Shown here piece by piece: positions 23,686-32,685 of a stretch of DNA of 64,000 nucleotides; position 1 is the first letter of the stretch, and each line of letters begins with the position of its first letter. This DNA is from CAYXVJ01 sp964558445 (GTDB lineage Bacteria > Bacillota > Clostridia > Saccharofermentanales > Fastidiosipilaceae), in contig CAZLEA010000003.1 of NCBI GenBank assembly GCA_964558445.1, positions 1 to 64,000 on the forward strand. Reading direction: 5' to 3'. Below the pieces are notes generated by a model. The model was given only the letters and a program-made list of their open reading frames with translations. It did no database searches and was not told the origin of the DNA. The position numbers were made by a program, and so were the translations under genes.

Positions 23686-25624
23686 CAGAAGCCGCGTCAG
23701 AGATCTCTACCGTCATCCGGTAGGGCGAGATGTGGTCGATAAGATACTGCTGCAGATGGGGCGCTCACGCAAGTGGGTTGCTAATCCGCTCGTATCGAAT
23801 CTTCACCTCGGTACGCTGCGGCGGCTTAGCAGACATATGCTGGAACCGGGCTTCTGGGAGGCGGCGTATTGGCTGCTGAACAGCCATCCGGATCGCTTGG
23901 AGATTGCGTCTCCGGAGGCGGACGAGGGGTTCGCTCGTGAGATGGCTTCGGGGACACCGCCTTGGTGGAAGGAAGCGGTCTTCTATCAGATTTATCCCCG
24001 ATCGTTTCGTGATGGAAACGGGGATGGCGTGGGTGATCTGATCGGTATATGTGAGAAGCTCGACTATCTCCAAGCGCTCGGAGTGGACGCGCTCTGGCTC
24101 TCGCCGATCTATGATTCGCCAAACGACGATAACGGCTATGATATCAGAGATTACTTCGCCATCATGGAAGAGATGGGGACGATGGAGGACTTCGACATGT
24201 TATTGTCCGAGTTGCATCGGCGGGGCATGCGCTTGATCATGGATCTCGTGATCAACCACAGCTCGGATGAGCATGCCTGGTTCCAAGCGGCGCTTCGTGA
24301 TCCGGACGGCCCCTATGCCGACTATTACTATTTTTGCCAAGGCGATTCAGAGCAGGCTCCGAATAACTGGGTGTCCTTCTTCGGCGGATCTGCCTGGCGC
24401 CGTTTCCCGGAGCAGGAGCGTTGGGGCTTGCATCTATTCTCGTCCAAGCAGATGGATTTGAATTGGGAGAACGAGGCACTTCGCCAAGAGCTCTACCGGA
24501 TGATTCGCTTCTGGTTGGAGAAGGGTGTTGACGGTTTCCGTCTCGACGTGATCAACTACATCTCGAAGCGAGAGGGCTTGCCGGACGGGGACAGTGCGAT
24601 CGGTGAACTCATGCAGTTCTATGGCATCGAGCAATACTTCTTCGGACCGCGTCTGCACGAGTATCTTCGCGAGATGCGAAGAGAGGCATTCGATCCATAT
24701 GGAGCCTTCTCGGTCGGTGAGACGCCGGGCGTGGGTATGGAGATGGGGCGTTTGTTGACTGCAGCGGATCGGCACGAGATGGATCTCATCTTCAACTTCG
24801 ATCACCTGGAGATGCCGGGACAGGTTCGTTTCGATCGCTATCGCTACGACCTCAATTATCTGAAACGTTATTACATGGATTACCACAGTCGCCTCTCCGA
24901 GCGGGATTGGATCGCGCTCTTCTGGGACAATCACGATAATCCGCATATGCTCTCCAAGGTCTTGCGAAGGCCCGAGCTCAGAGCGAGGCTTGCCAAACTC
25001 CTGCTCACGCTGCAATTGACTCTGAAGGGGACGCCGTTTCTCTTCCAGGGCCAAGAACTTGGGCGAATCAATCAAGCATTTCGCTCGATCGACCAGTTGC
25101 GCGATATTGAGTCCGTCAACAAATACGAAGCGTTGTTGACAGAGGGCTTGTCGGAGCCAGACGCGTTTGGCATCGTGCTTGCGGGGACGCGCGATCACGC
25201 ACGTACGGTTATGCCCTGGGATGCGAGTGCAAACGACGGTTTCTCCTGCAAGAAGCCCTGGATCGAATCGGTCGATACCGAGGCCGCTTGGACGGCGGCG
25301 GGCCAGGCGGAGCAGCCGGATTCCGTCCTCGCCTACACGACGCGCTTACTCGCCTTGCGCAAGCGAGTTGCTGCACTTCGCCTCGGAGAGATCCACTATG
25401 TCGAAGCGAAGAGGAAGAATTATCTGGGCTACTACCGCCTTCTGGACGGCGAGACCTACTTCCTTGAATTCAATTTATCCGATGAGCGGCTGCCTCGGCC
25501 CAAACTTCGGACTCGAGAAGCCCTACATCGCACGAGGCTTAGCGGCCGGCTCCGGTATATGGAGCCGTACGAGGCAGCGATTTACAAGATTGTCTCGGGT
25601 GAGGCCGAGCAGATTGTCTTGTGA
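23672..25624 (+). CDS. GH13 alpha-glucosidase/oligo-1,6-glucosidase-like enzyme
   Basis: A 650-residue cytoplasmic glycoside hydrolase. Residues 1-95 form an extra helical N-terminal region (VRDLYRHPVGRDVVDKILLQ); the catalytic GH13 barrel starts at WWKEAVFYQIYPRSF. Catalytic residues are readable as nucleophile Asp292 (GFRLDV), acid/base Glu350 (VGETPG) and stabiliser Asp422 (DNHDNP). MDLVINHSSDEHAWF and the overall pattern point to oligo-1,6-glucosidase or alpha-glucosidase activity. It overlaps the transporter gene by 14 nt and starts at ATG 23672 behind GGAGGAG. It converges on the ABC exporter genes with 12 nt between them. The usual members of this subfamily are about 550 residues, the difference being the N-terminal extension. 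Confidence 0.92.
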   Translation: MNIDDRSRVRDLYRHPVGRDVVDKILLQMGRSRKWVANPLVSNLHLGTLRRLSRHMLEPGFWEAAYWLLNSHPDRLEIASPEADEGFAREMASGTPPWWKEAVFYQIYPRSFRDGNGDGVGDLIGICEKLDYLQALGVDALWLSPIYDSPNDDNGYDIRDYFAIMEEMGTMEDFDMLLSELHRRGMRLIMDLVINHSSDEHAWFQAALRDPDGPYADYYYFCQGDSEQAPNNWVSFFGGSAWRRFPEQERWGLHLFSSKQMDLNWENEALRQELYRMIRFWLEKGVDGFRLDVINYISKREGLPDGDSAIGELMQFYGIEQYFFGPRLHEYLREMRREAFDPYGAFSVGETPGVGMEMGRLLTAADRHEMDLIFNFDHLEMPGQVRFDRYRYDLNYLKRYYMDYHSRLSERDWIALFWDNHDNPHMLSKVLRRPELRARLAKLLLTLQLTLKGTPFLFQGQELGRINQAFRSIDQLRDIESVNKYEALLTEGLSEPDAFGIVLAGTRDHARTVMPWDASANDGFSCKKPWIESVDTEAAWTAAGQAEQPDSVLAYTTRLLALRKRVAALRLGEIHYVEAKRKNYLGYYRLLDGETYFLEFNLSDERLPRPKLRTREALHRTRLSGRLRYMEPYEAAIYKIVSGEAEQIVL

Positions 25625-25636
25625 GCTGTCTTGTGA

Positions 25637-27421
25637 CTAGCTGAACTGGGCTCGGTAGAGATCGGCATAGATGCCGTCTGTATCGAGCAGCTCCTCGTGC
25701 GAGCCTTGTTCTGCCAGTCGCCCGTTCTCGATCACCAAGATGACGTCTGCGTCTCTGATGGTGGAGAGGCGGTGGGCGATGACGAAGCTGGTTTTGTCGT
25801 GCATGAGCTCGGTCATGGCGCCGGAGATCAGTTTCTCCGTCCTCGTATCGACGTGGCTGGTCGCCTCGTCCAGAATCAACATCGACGCTTCGGGCAGCAT
25901 GGCTCTGGCGATCGTGATTAACTGGCGCTGCCCCTGCGAGAGGGCGATGTGACCGTCTTCGAGCAGTGTATCGTAGCCATTTGGCAGGGTCTCAATGAAG
26001 TGATGTGCATGAGCGGCCTTGGCAGCAGAAACAACTTCCTCTCTTGTGGCCCCCGGCTTCGCGTAGGCGATGTTCTCATGTACCGTTCCGCGAAACAGCC
26101 AGGTGTCCTGGAGCACCATAGCAAAGGCCCGTCTCCCCGATTCCCTCGTAACGGAGCTTAGGGGATGGCCGTCGAAGCGAATCGTACCGCTATCGGGTTC
26201 GTAGAAACGCATCAGGAGATTGATCAGCGTCGTCTTGCCCGCACCGGTCTCGCCGACGATGGCGACGAGCTTACCTGCCGCAACGTCGAGATTCAAATCC
26301 GTGATGATCGGGACGCCAGGAATGTAGCTGAAGTTCAGATCCTCTAGCGACACATCCCCTCTGGGTTCGACCAAGTCGATGCTGCCCGGCGGATCGGAGG
26401 GCTCGAGTGGCTCGTCTATCAGGCGGAAGACGCGCTCGGCGGCAGAGGCGGCCGATTGGAGATCGCTCATGATATTGGCCATCTCGTTGATCGGCCCCGA
26501 GAAGCGCCTAGAGTAGAGGACGAAGGCCGATAGGTCGCCAAGGTGGATGCGTCCGCCGAAGAAGAGTAGGGCGCCAAACATGCTGACCAGGGCGAGCGAC
26601 AGATTATTGATGAAGTTCACACTGGGCCCCGTTATCGTGCCCCAGTAATCTGCTTCGTAGTAGGCCTCGGCCGCGATGTGATTCTTCTGATCGAAGGCCT
26701 CGGCGAAGTGTTCCTCTTGTTTATAGATCTTGATCGTGCGAAGACCGGAGATCATCTCCTCGACGTAGCTGTTCATCTCGCCAAGTTTGTGCGAGCGCTT
26801 GCTGAAGAGCGGCTGTACCTTCTTCGTTCTCGCCCGTGTGAAGAGAATCGAGATTGGGATCGTGACCGCAAACACGAGGCTTAGCGGTGGGGAGATGGCG
26901 ATCATCATGATGAGCGAGCCGAACACCGTGATGAGGCTGCCGCCGATCTGGATGATGTCGTTGGTCAGCGACGTGTTGATCGTGTCGATATCGTAGGACA
27001 TGCGACTGATGAGATCGCCCGCCTGATGACGCCCATAGAAGGAGACGGGTAGATCCACCAAGTGGTTATAGAGGTCTTCTCTCATCTGGAAGACCATCTT
27101 CTGACTAATCCGAACCATAAGCCGTGACAAGATAAACGTGCTGAGCGCGACGTAAGCGTAGATGCCTAGCATCTGACCTGCCCGAAGCCACACCGCAGGG
27201 AAGTCGACAAGACCTTGGCCGCCTGCCATGGCATCGATTGTCAGTCCCGCGAGGCGTGGTCCGTAGAGTCCGATCGTGTTGCTTGTGAGCATCAGGAACA
27301 AGGCGATGCCAAGCCCCCACTTCTGACGCCAGACATAGCTCATTAGGCGCCTGATGACGTAGTTTAAATCCTTGGGTTTCGTGGGTGTGCCGCTGCCCGA
27401 GGGGCCGCCTGTTCTAGCCAT
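25637..27421 (-). CDS. ABC exporter half-transporter, catalytic-site subunit of a heterodimer
   Basis: A 594-residue half-transporter with an N-terminal six-helix membrane domain (about 30-320) and a C-terminal ATPase. Walker A is GETGAGKTT, Walker B MLILDEATSHVD with the catalytic Glu present, and the H-loop is VIAHRLS. The signature is LSQGQ rather than LSGGQ, the usual sign of the subunit whose own signature serves the degenerate site. ATG 27421 overlaps the stop of the upstream half-transporter by 8 nt. Together they form a heterodimeric exporter of the BmrCD/TM287-288 type. GAGGAGG lies 12 nt upstream of ATG, and a GTG at 27430 is an alternative start. Substrate unknown. Confidence 0.91.
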   Translation of the reverse strand: MARTGGPSGSGTPTKPKDLNYVIRRLMSYVWRQKWGLGIALFLMLTSNTIGLYGPRLAGLTIDAMAGGQGLVDFPAVWLRAGQMLGIYAYVALSTFILSRLMVRISQKMVFQMREDLYNHLVDLPVSFYGRHQAGDLISRMSYDIDTINTSLTNDIIQIGGSLITVFGSLIMMIAISPPLSLVFAVTIPISILFTRARTKKVQPLFSKRSHKLGEMNSYVEEMISGLRTIKIYKQEEHFAEAFDQKNHIAAEAYYEADYWGTITGPSVNFINNLSLALVSMFGALLFFGGRIHLGDLSAFVLYSRRFSGPINEMANIMSDLQSAASAAERVFRLIDEPLEPSDPPGSIDLVEPRGDVSLEDLNFSYIPGVPIITDLNLDVAAGKLVAIVGETGAGKTTLINLLMRFYEPDSGTIRFDGHPLSSVTRESGRRAFAMVLQDTWLFRGTVHENIAYAKPGATREEVVSAAKAAHAHHFIETLPNGYDTLLEDGHIALSQGQRQLITIARAMLPEASMLILDEATSHVDTRTEKLISGAMTELMHDKTSFVIAHRLSTIRDADVILVIENGRLAEQGSHEELLDTDGIYADLYRAQFS

Positions 27422-29264
27422 AGAGATCACCGTCCTCCTCTGCATCCGTATAGCGCTCACGGGGGCGACTGTGTTCTGCGACCTCGGCCAGCGCTTCATC
27501 CAAGATCTTGCCGTTCGCTTCGTACTCACTGATCAGACCCATCTGGACGGCAGCCATCTCGCGGTAGATCTCGCTTGTTTCCATCAATTCGTCGTGTGTG
27601 CCCGAAGCACGTATCTCGCCGTCTTGCATCACGAGGATCAGATCGGCCTGATGCACCGAACTGATGCGCTGGGCGACGATCAACTTGGTTGTGTGCCTGT
27701 AGCGTAAGCCGAGTGTCCGGCGTAGTTTCGCGTCCGTCCTATAATCGAGAGCCGAGGAGCTGTCATCGAAGATCAGAAGCTCCGGATCCGAAGCGAGAGC
27801 GCGCGTGATCAAGAGGCGTTGCTTCTGCCCGCCGCTGAGGTTCGATGCGCGCGAGGCAAGCTTGAAGTCCAGTCCCTCTGCTCTCTCTGATATAAACGGC
27901 CAGGCCTCGGCGTCCTTGGCTGCTTGTATGAGCGTATCCTCCGGCAGGCCTCGTCCGAAGTCGATGTTCGCCCGGATCGTATCGCCGTAGAGGAAGTCGT
28001 TCTGGAGGCTCAGGCCGAAGCGGTCGTAGAGGTCTGTTTGGCTAAGCGTCTTGATGTCTTGGCCGTCGATAAGAATCTGCCCACTGTCTCTATCGTAGAG
28101 GCGAAGCAAGAGGGCGAGCAGCGTGCTCTTGCCACTACCTGTCTCGCCGAGTATACCGAGCGTCTGACCATGCATGAGCTTGAAGTTGATATGACGAAGA
28201 AGTGCGTCTTGACCCTGATTATAAGAGAAGGAGACGTCGTCGAATTCGATGTGCGGGTTCGGGGTTTCGGAGGCGTAGGCATCTGCCACGGCTTCGTCCT
28301 TAACGGTTTCGGCAGGGAAGCTTAGTTCATCTTCGGTCTGCAAAACCTCATCGATACGTTTGGCCGAGGCCATACCGCGGTTATAGATCGTGAAGATCCT
28401 GGAGATGGCGACCATCGAGTTCGTGATGATCGTGAAATAACTGAGGAAGGCGACGATGGAGCCGTGCAAGCTGAGCCCTATGTGGATCAGGTAGGCGCCG
28501 ATGACGAGCACGAGGGCCAGCCCCGCGTTCATCAGCAGTGTCATGATCGGGTTTGTGAGCGCCATGTTATAGGCGGCATCCGTTTCGAGTTCGACGAGCC
28601 TGCGATTCACGCCCGCGAATTGCTCCTTCTCCCGTTCGCCCGTCACGAGACTCTTGATGACGCGAATACCGGAGACGGTCTCGCGTACCTTGCGGACCAT
28701 GTGATCCGTAGCCGTCTGCTGCTTCAGGTATTTGGGCCTGCCGCGCTTCGCGATCCAGAAGGTGAAGACGGCGATGAAGGGCAGGAGTGCCGTGAGAATC
28801 AGGGCTAGGCGCCAATCCAACAGATAGGTCATGATCAGACCACCGAAGAGGAGCAGCGGCGCACGGATGCCGAGGCGCTGGAGGCGACTGATCATATTAT
28901 GGACGTGATAGGTGTCCGAGGTCAGCCGAGACTCGAGTGAGGCTTCGCCAAACGTAGAGATCTGTCTTGCGCCGAGGCCTAGCGTCTTGCGAAACAGGTC
29001 GCTTCTTATACTATAGATGGCGTCTGAGGCGACACGCGACGAGAGTCTGTTCGCGAGGATGTGGCCGAGGAGGGCGGTGACGGAAGCGAGTAGCATCATG
29101 AAGCCCCAGAAATAGATCGCGTCACGCTTGCCGGCGGGTACGACCTTGTCGATCATGAGGGCGAGTATATAGGGGAGGAGCAGCTCGGATAGTGTGCCGA
29201 CAATCTTGATTGCCGTGGCGCGGGCGACGGAGAAACGAAGGGGGTAGAGGTACTTACGAATCAT
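27414..29264 (-). CDS. ABC exporter half-transporter, degenerate-site subunit of a heterodimer
   Basis: A 616-residue half-transporter with six N-terminal helices (about 15-310) and an ATPase domain. Walker A GETGSGKST and signature LSGGQKQR are canonical. The Walker B region reads LLIFDDSSSALD, with Asp in place of the catalytic Glu, and the H-loop His is replaced (IVAQRIS), so its own nucleotide site is non-hydrolytic. This asymmetry is normal for heterodimeric exporters. The start overlaps the end of the DUF1667 gene by 11 nt, so the exporter appears to be the tail of the glycerol oxidoreductase operon. A C-terminal charged tail of about 40 residues follows the ATPase. Confidence 0.91.
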   Translation of the reverse strand: MIRKYLYPLRFSVARATAIKIVGTLSELLLPYILALMIDKVVPAGKRDAIYFWGFMMLLASVTALLGHILANRLSSRVASDAIYSIRSDLFRKTLGLGARQISTFGEASLESRLTSDTYHVHNMISRLQRLGIRAPLLLFGGLIMTYLLDWRLALILTALLPFIAVFTFWIAKRGRPKYLKQQTATDHMVRKVRETVSGIRVIKSLVTGEREKEQFAGVNRRLVELETDAAYNMALTNPIMTLLMNAGLALVLVIGAYLIHIGLSLHGSIVAFLSYFTIITNSMVAISRIFTIYNRGMASAKRIDEVLQTEDELSFPAETVKDEAVADAYASETPNPHIEFDDVSFSYNQGQDALLRHINFKLMHGQTLGILGETGSGKSTLLALLLRLYDRDSGQILIDGQDIKTLSQTDLYDRFGLSLQNDFLYGDTIRANIDFGRGLPEDTLIQAAKDAEAWPFISERAEGLDFKLASRASNLSGGQKQRLLITRALASDPELLIFDDSSSALDYRTDAKLRRTLGLRYRHTTKLIVAQRISSVHQADLILVMQDGEIRASGTHDELMETSEIYREMAAVQMGLISEYEANGKILDEALAEVAEHSRPRERYTDAEEDGDLYG

Positions 29265-29622
29265 TGAGGCTGCCTATATCTCTGGTGACGACGATATCGA
29301 TTCCACTGCCGAGGATATCGGCTACTACGACTTGGCCGCGCGTCACGGGTGCATCCAGACGAATCTTGGCGAGCTCTCGCATGGCCGCTTCGATCAGCCC
29401 CTTGGGGAGATTCCCTAAGGACTTGACGGGTGCACGGGGGATTGCGGCGTGTCGAAGCGAGACTGTGCTGGTCAGCGTGCGGCTGGGATTTAGTACCTCG
29501 TTTCGCCCGTAGACGACGCCTCGCGGACAGGCATGGCCCGTCACTTCGTAATCGTTACTGCTGTCTACCGTGATTTGACAACCACGCGGGCAGACGATGC
29601 AGATCATGGTTTGTTTGCTCAT
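29254..29622 (-). CDS. DUF1667 family protein
   Basis: A 122-residue protein with four conserved N-terminal Cys (ICIVCPRGC and HACPRG) that could hold an Fe-S cluster or zinc, followed by a small domain (VKSLGNLPKGLIEAAM, then RGQVVVADILGSGIDIVVTRDI). DUF1667 proteins are regularly encoded with GlpA-like and FAD oxidoreductase genes and are thought to be a small electron-transfer subunit. The start ATG overlaps the FAD oxidoreductase stop by 4 nt (ATGA). It is followed, with 11-nt overlap, by the ABC exporter genes. Confidence 0.92.
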   Translation of the reverse strand: MSKQTMICIVCPRGCQITVDSSNDYEVTGHACPRGVVYGRNEVLNPSRTLTSTVSLRHAAIPRAPVKSLGNLPKGLIEAAMRELAKIRLDAPVTRGQVVVADILGSGIDIVVTRDIGSLNDS

Positions 29623-31052
29623 GGTCTACCTGCTTTCTCTCGTTTGGCGATGGCCAAGGTGATGTAGTCGCCTCGGGCTTCATCGAGCAGTGCTTGGCCA
29701 AGTGTAATCTTCTCCATCTCGCCCGGAGCGACGCGAAGCCTCGGCCACTTCCGCAGCATGCGGTCTCCGGCATAGACTTGGATGTCGACATCGGCGAGCG
29801 GCGCCTTGACACGGAAGAAGATATCGACCGAGTCGAACTCGGCATCGCCATGGAGTTGCTGGGGCACGGTATAAGCGATGTGCTCGTCGTGGTGTAGCGG
29901 GATCACCTGCTCTGCCATCAGGAGCGAGTCCTCTGTCAGTGGGGCAGGTGCTGTACCGGCTTCTGCTTCGGCTTCCTCTCGTGCTCTCTGTTCCAGCGCA
30001 TATTTCGCTGCCGCCGTACCCGCTCGCATGCTCTCTGCCGACACGAAGTCGACGAGATCATGTACGTGAACGACGTTGCCGCAAGCGAAGATACCGGGAG
30101 TGCCGGTCTCCATATTCTCATAGACATAGGCACCGCGGGTCCTGGGATCGATGCGAATCTCGGCAGCTCTCGTCAGTTCGTTCTCGGGCAGGAGGCCGAC
30201 GGATAATAGGAGGCAGTCGCAATCGTAGATCTTGGCGGTTCCGGGTATGATGCGGCGGTCGTCGTCGACGGAGGAGATCTCGATTTGCTCGACGCGGTCA
30301 TGACCGATGATCTTGCTCACGGTATGCGAGAGCAAGAGAGGTATATCGAAGTCTTCGAGACACTGGACGATGTTTCGCTGGAGTCCGCCGCTATAGGGCA
30401 TAAGCTCGACACACGCGAGGACCTCCGCTCCTTCCAGCGTCATGCGCCTGGCCATGATGAGGCCGATGTCACCGGAGCCGAGGATGACCACTCGTTTACC
30501 GGGCAGATAGCCCTCGATGTTGACGTAGTGCTGGGCCGTACCGGCCGTCATAACGCCAGCCGGTCTCGAGCCTGGTATGCCGACCGCACCGCGGCTTCGT
30601 TCGCGACAACCCATGGCGAGGACGACTGCTCTTGTCTCGACTTCTTGGTACCCGTGTTCCGGGCTGACGAAGCTGACCAGATGAGGCGCCTTTGGATCTC
30701 GGGGCACAGGATCGGTCAGATTATTCTCGACAGCGCTTGCTCCGGGGTGCGGTGCATCGCCATCGATCGAGAGGACCATGGTGCCAAGCAGGAGTTCGAC
30801 ACCGGTCGCTCTGAGCATATCCTCGAAACGAGCGGCGTACTCGGGACCGGTGAGCTCTTCTCTGAAATAATGAAGACCGAAACCGTTATGTATACACTGA
30901 TTCAAGATGCCGCCCGCGACGCTATCGCGTTCGCAAATCAGTATATCCCTCGCGCCTGCTTCCCATGCGGCCAGAGCGGCGGCAAGCCCTGCCGGACCCG
31001 CACCGATGACAGTGAGATCATATCTTGCCTTGATTGTATCGGGATGCTTCAT
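29619..31052 (-). CDS. FAD-dependent pyridine nucleotide-disulphide-type oxidoreductase
   Basis: A 477-residue flavoprotein. The FAD-binding motif TVIGAGPAGLAAALAAWEAG is at about residues 13-32, a second Rossmann motif VVILGSGDIGLIMARRM in the middle binds NAD(P)H, and GIFACGNVVHVHDLVDFVSAE near residue 330 is the second FAD contact. It belongs to the group encoded with GlpA-like dehydrogenases and DUF1667 proteins, where it probably passes electrons from glycerol 3-phosphate oxidation to NAD or a carrier. Its start overlaps the GlpA-like stop (TGATG), and a GTG one codon upstream is possible. The C-terminal 90 residues form a distinct beta-rich domain. Confidence 0.9.
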   Translation of the reverse strand: MKHPDTIKARYDLTVIGAGPAGLAAALAAWEAGARDILICERDSVAGGILNQCIHNGFGLHYFREELTGPEYAARFEDMLRATGVELLLGTMVLSIDGDAPHPGASAVENNLTDPVPRDPKAPHLVSFVSPEHGYQEVETRAVVLAMGCRERSRGAVGIPGSRPAGVMTAGTAQHYVNIEGYLPGKRVVILGSGDIGLIMARRMTLEGAEVLACVELMPYSGGLQRNIVQCLEDFDIPLLLSHTVSKIIGHDRVEQIEISSVDDDRRIIPGTAKIYDCDCLLLSVGLLPENELTRAAEIRIDPRTRGAYVYENMETGTPGIFACGNVVHVHDLVDFVSAESMRAGTAAAKYALEQRAREEAEAEAGTAPAPLTEDSLLMAEQVIPLHHDEHIAYTVPQQLHGDAEFDSVDIFFRVKAPLADVDIQVYAGDRMLRKWPRLRVAPGEMEKITLGQALLDEARGDYITLAIAKREKAGRP

Positions 31053-32527
31053 CACAGATCACCGCCTTCTTCGAATTGTTGGGACTTGGCTACGACGATT
31101 CGGCTACCGGCTTCGTTTAGCAGCACCTCATCGTAGGGGATACCTAGTTCATCTGCTAGCAGGGCATGGATACGAGGACCGCAAAACGATCCCTGACAGC
31201 GCCCCATACCCGCATTGCAACGACGCTTGACGGCGTCGATCGAACGCGGCGGAATCACGCCTCGTATCGCTTCTCTGATCTCGCCTTCGCTGATGGTCTC
31301 ACAGCGACAGACGATCTGACTGTAGCTCGGGTCTCGGGCGATCTTATCGCGCTTCTCTGTTGCGTTCAGATAGCGGAAGCGGGTTCGCTTGCGCCGATCG
31401 ATGAATCGATCCTCGGGCTTCTCTATGAGCTCCAAGCCCGCTTCGCGAAGCAGGTCCAGTCCTCTAAGCGCGATCGCCGGTGCAGCACTGAGTCCGGGTG
31501 ACTTGATACCGGCCAAGTTGATGAAACAGGCATGTTCGGGTGACGCTTCGATGATGAAGTCGTCTCGGTCGGTCTGTGCTCTGATGCCGGAGAAGTTACG
31601 GATATTCTCGCCAAACGGGATATAGGGGACGCTGCGCTCTGCTTGGCGCCGAACGAAGGCGAGGGCGTCGGCCGTGACGGCTGTGTCTCCCGGGTCTTCG
31701 ATCTGCTCGGCGTTGGGGCCGACGATCAGGTTCCCGTGTACGGTCGGAGCGATGAGTATGCCCTTGCCAAGTGCGGACGGACACTGGAACAGCGTTCGCT
31801 TGCACAGAGACCCGGCACTCTTGTCTAAGAGGTAATATTGACCGCGTACGGGTATGCTGCGGAAGTTGTGCCCGCCGATCAGGGCGTGTACATCGGCTGC
31901 CTTGACGCCTGCGGCATTGATAACATATTTGGCTTGGACGCCCTCGTTGCCGTAGCGGATATCGAAGCCACCACTGTCTCCTGCGAAATCGTCCAGCGGA
32001 TAGATCGCCGAGACTTCGGCCTCGAGTCGCAGTTCCACGCCGTTACGGATCGCGGTCTCGGCCATGGCGATTGTGAATTCCCAGGGGTCTACGATCGCAG
32101 AACTCGGGGCATGGAGCGCTCCCAAGACATCATCGTGTAGCTTGGGCTCGAGCTGTTTGACTTCCGCTTCGTTCAACAAGCGCAGGTCTGCGACACCATT
32201 CTCCACACCGCGCAAATAGAGCTCTCGAAGTGTTGAGAGATCCTCTCTTGAGAAGGCGAGGACAAGCGCCCCGTTCTCGATTCGGGGGACATCGAGCTTC
32301 TTACAGATGTCGGCTGCGAGGCGTGCGCCCTCTACATTTGTCTTAGCCATCAGTGTGCCTCTCGGCGGATCGAAACCTGCATGCAAGATGGCGCTATTGG
32401 CCTTCGTCTGGACATTGGCCACATCGTTTGATGCTTCCAGTACAACGACGCTAAGCTCATAGCGACTGAGGGTGTAGGCCATGGCGGCACCGATGACGCC
32501 GGAGCCGATGATTGCACAATCGTACAT
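31052..32527 (-). CDS. Glycerol-3-phosphate dehydrogenase-like FAD oxidoreductase with BFD-type [2Fe-2S] domain
   Basis: A 491-residue flavoprotein of the GlpA/DAO family. The dinucleotide-binding motif CAIIGSGVIGAAMAYTLSRY opens the protein. The DAO-fold core reaches about residue 360, and the C-terminal 100 residues carry VCRCETISEGE and CNAGMGRCQGSFCG, the four Cys of a BFD-like [2Fe-2S] domain. It should oxidise glycerol 3-phosphate to dihydroxyacetone phosphate under anaerobic conditions. GAGGAG lies 9 nt before ATG 32527. It heads a five-gene overlapping operon and is divergent from glpK (158 bp apart), which supports the glycerol assignment. Confidence 0.9.
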   Translation of the reverse strand: MYDCAIIGSGVIGAAMAYTLSRYELSVVVLEASNDVANVQTKANSAILHAGFDPPRGTLMAKTNVEGARLAADICKKLDVPRIENGALVLAFSREDLSTLRELYLRGVENGVADLRLLNEAEVKQLEPKLHDDVLGALHAPSSAIVDPWEFTIAMAETAIRNGVELRLEAEVSAIYPLDDFAGDSGGFDIRYGNEGVQAKYVINAAGVKAADVHALIGGHNFRSIPVRGQYYLLDKSAGSLCKRTLFQCPSALGKGILIAPTVHGNLIVGPNAEQIEDPGDTAVTADALAFVRRQAERSVPYIPFGENIRNFSGIRAQTDRDDFIIEASPEHACFINLAGIKSPGLSAAPAIALRGLDLLREAGLELIEKPEDRFIDRRKRTRFRYLNATEKRDKIARDPSYSQIVCRCETISEGEIREAIRGVIPPRSIDAVKRRCNAGMGRCQGSFCGPRIHALLADELGIPYDEVLLNEAGSRIVVAKSQQFEEGGDL

Positions 32528-32685
32528 AACATAAATCTCCTCTATGCTGAATTCGGAGCGTATCTTCACTTAGTTTAGCAAAGCAGTTCGGGACAAACAA
32601 GCCGATAAATAGTGTAGAATGTTGGGGTAGACCTCATTTTTGAGGCAGAAGAATCGATATTTCTAACAAGGGCGGAGGATAGACT

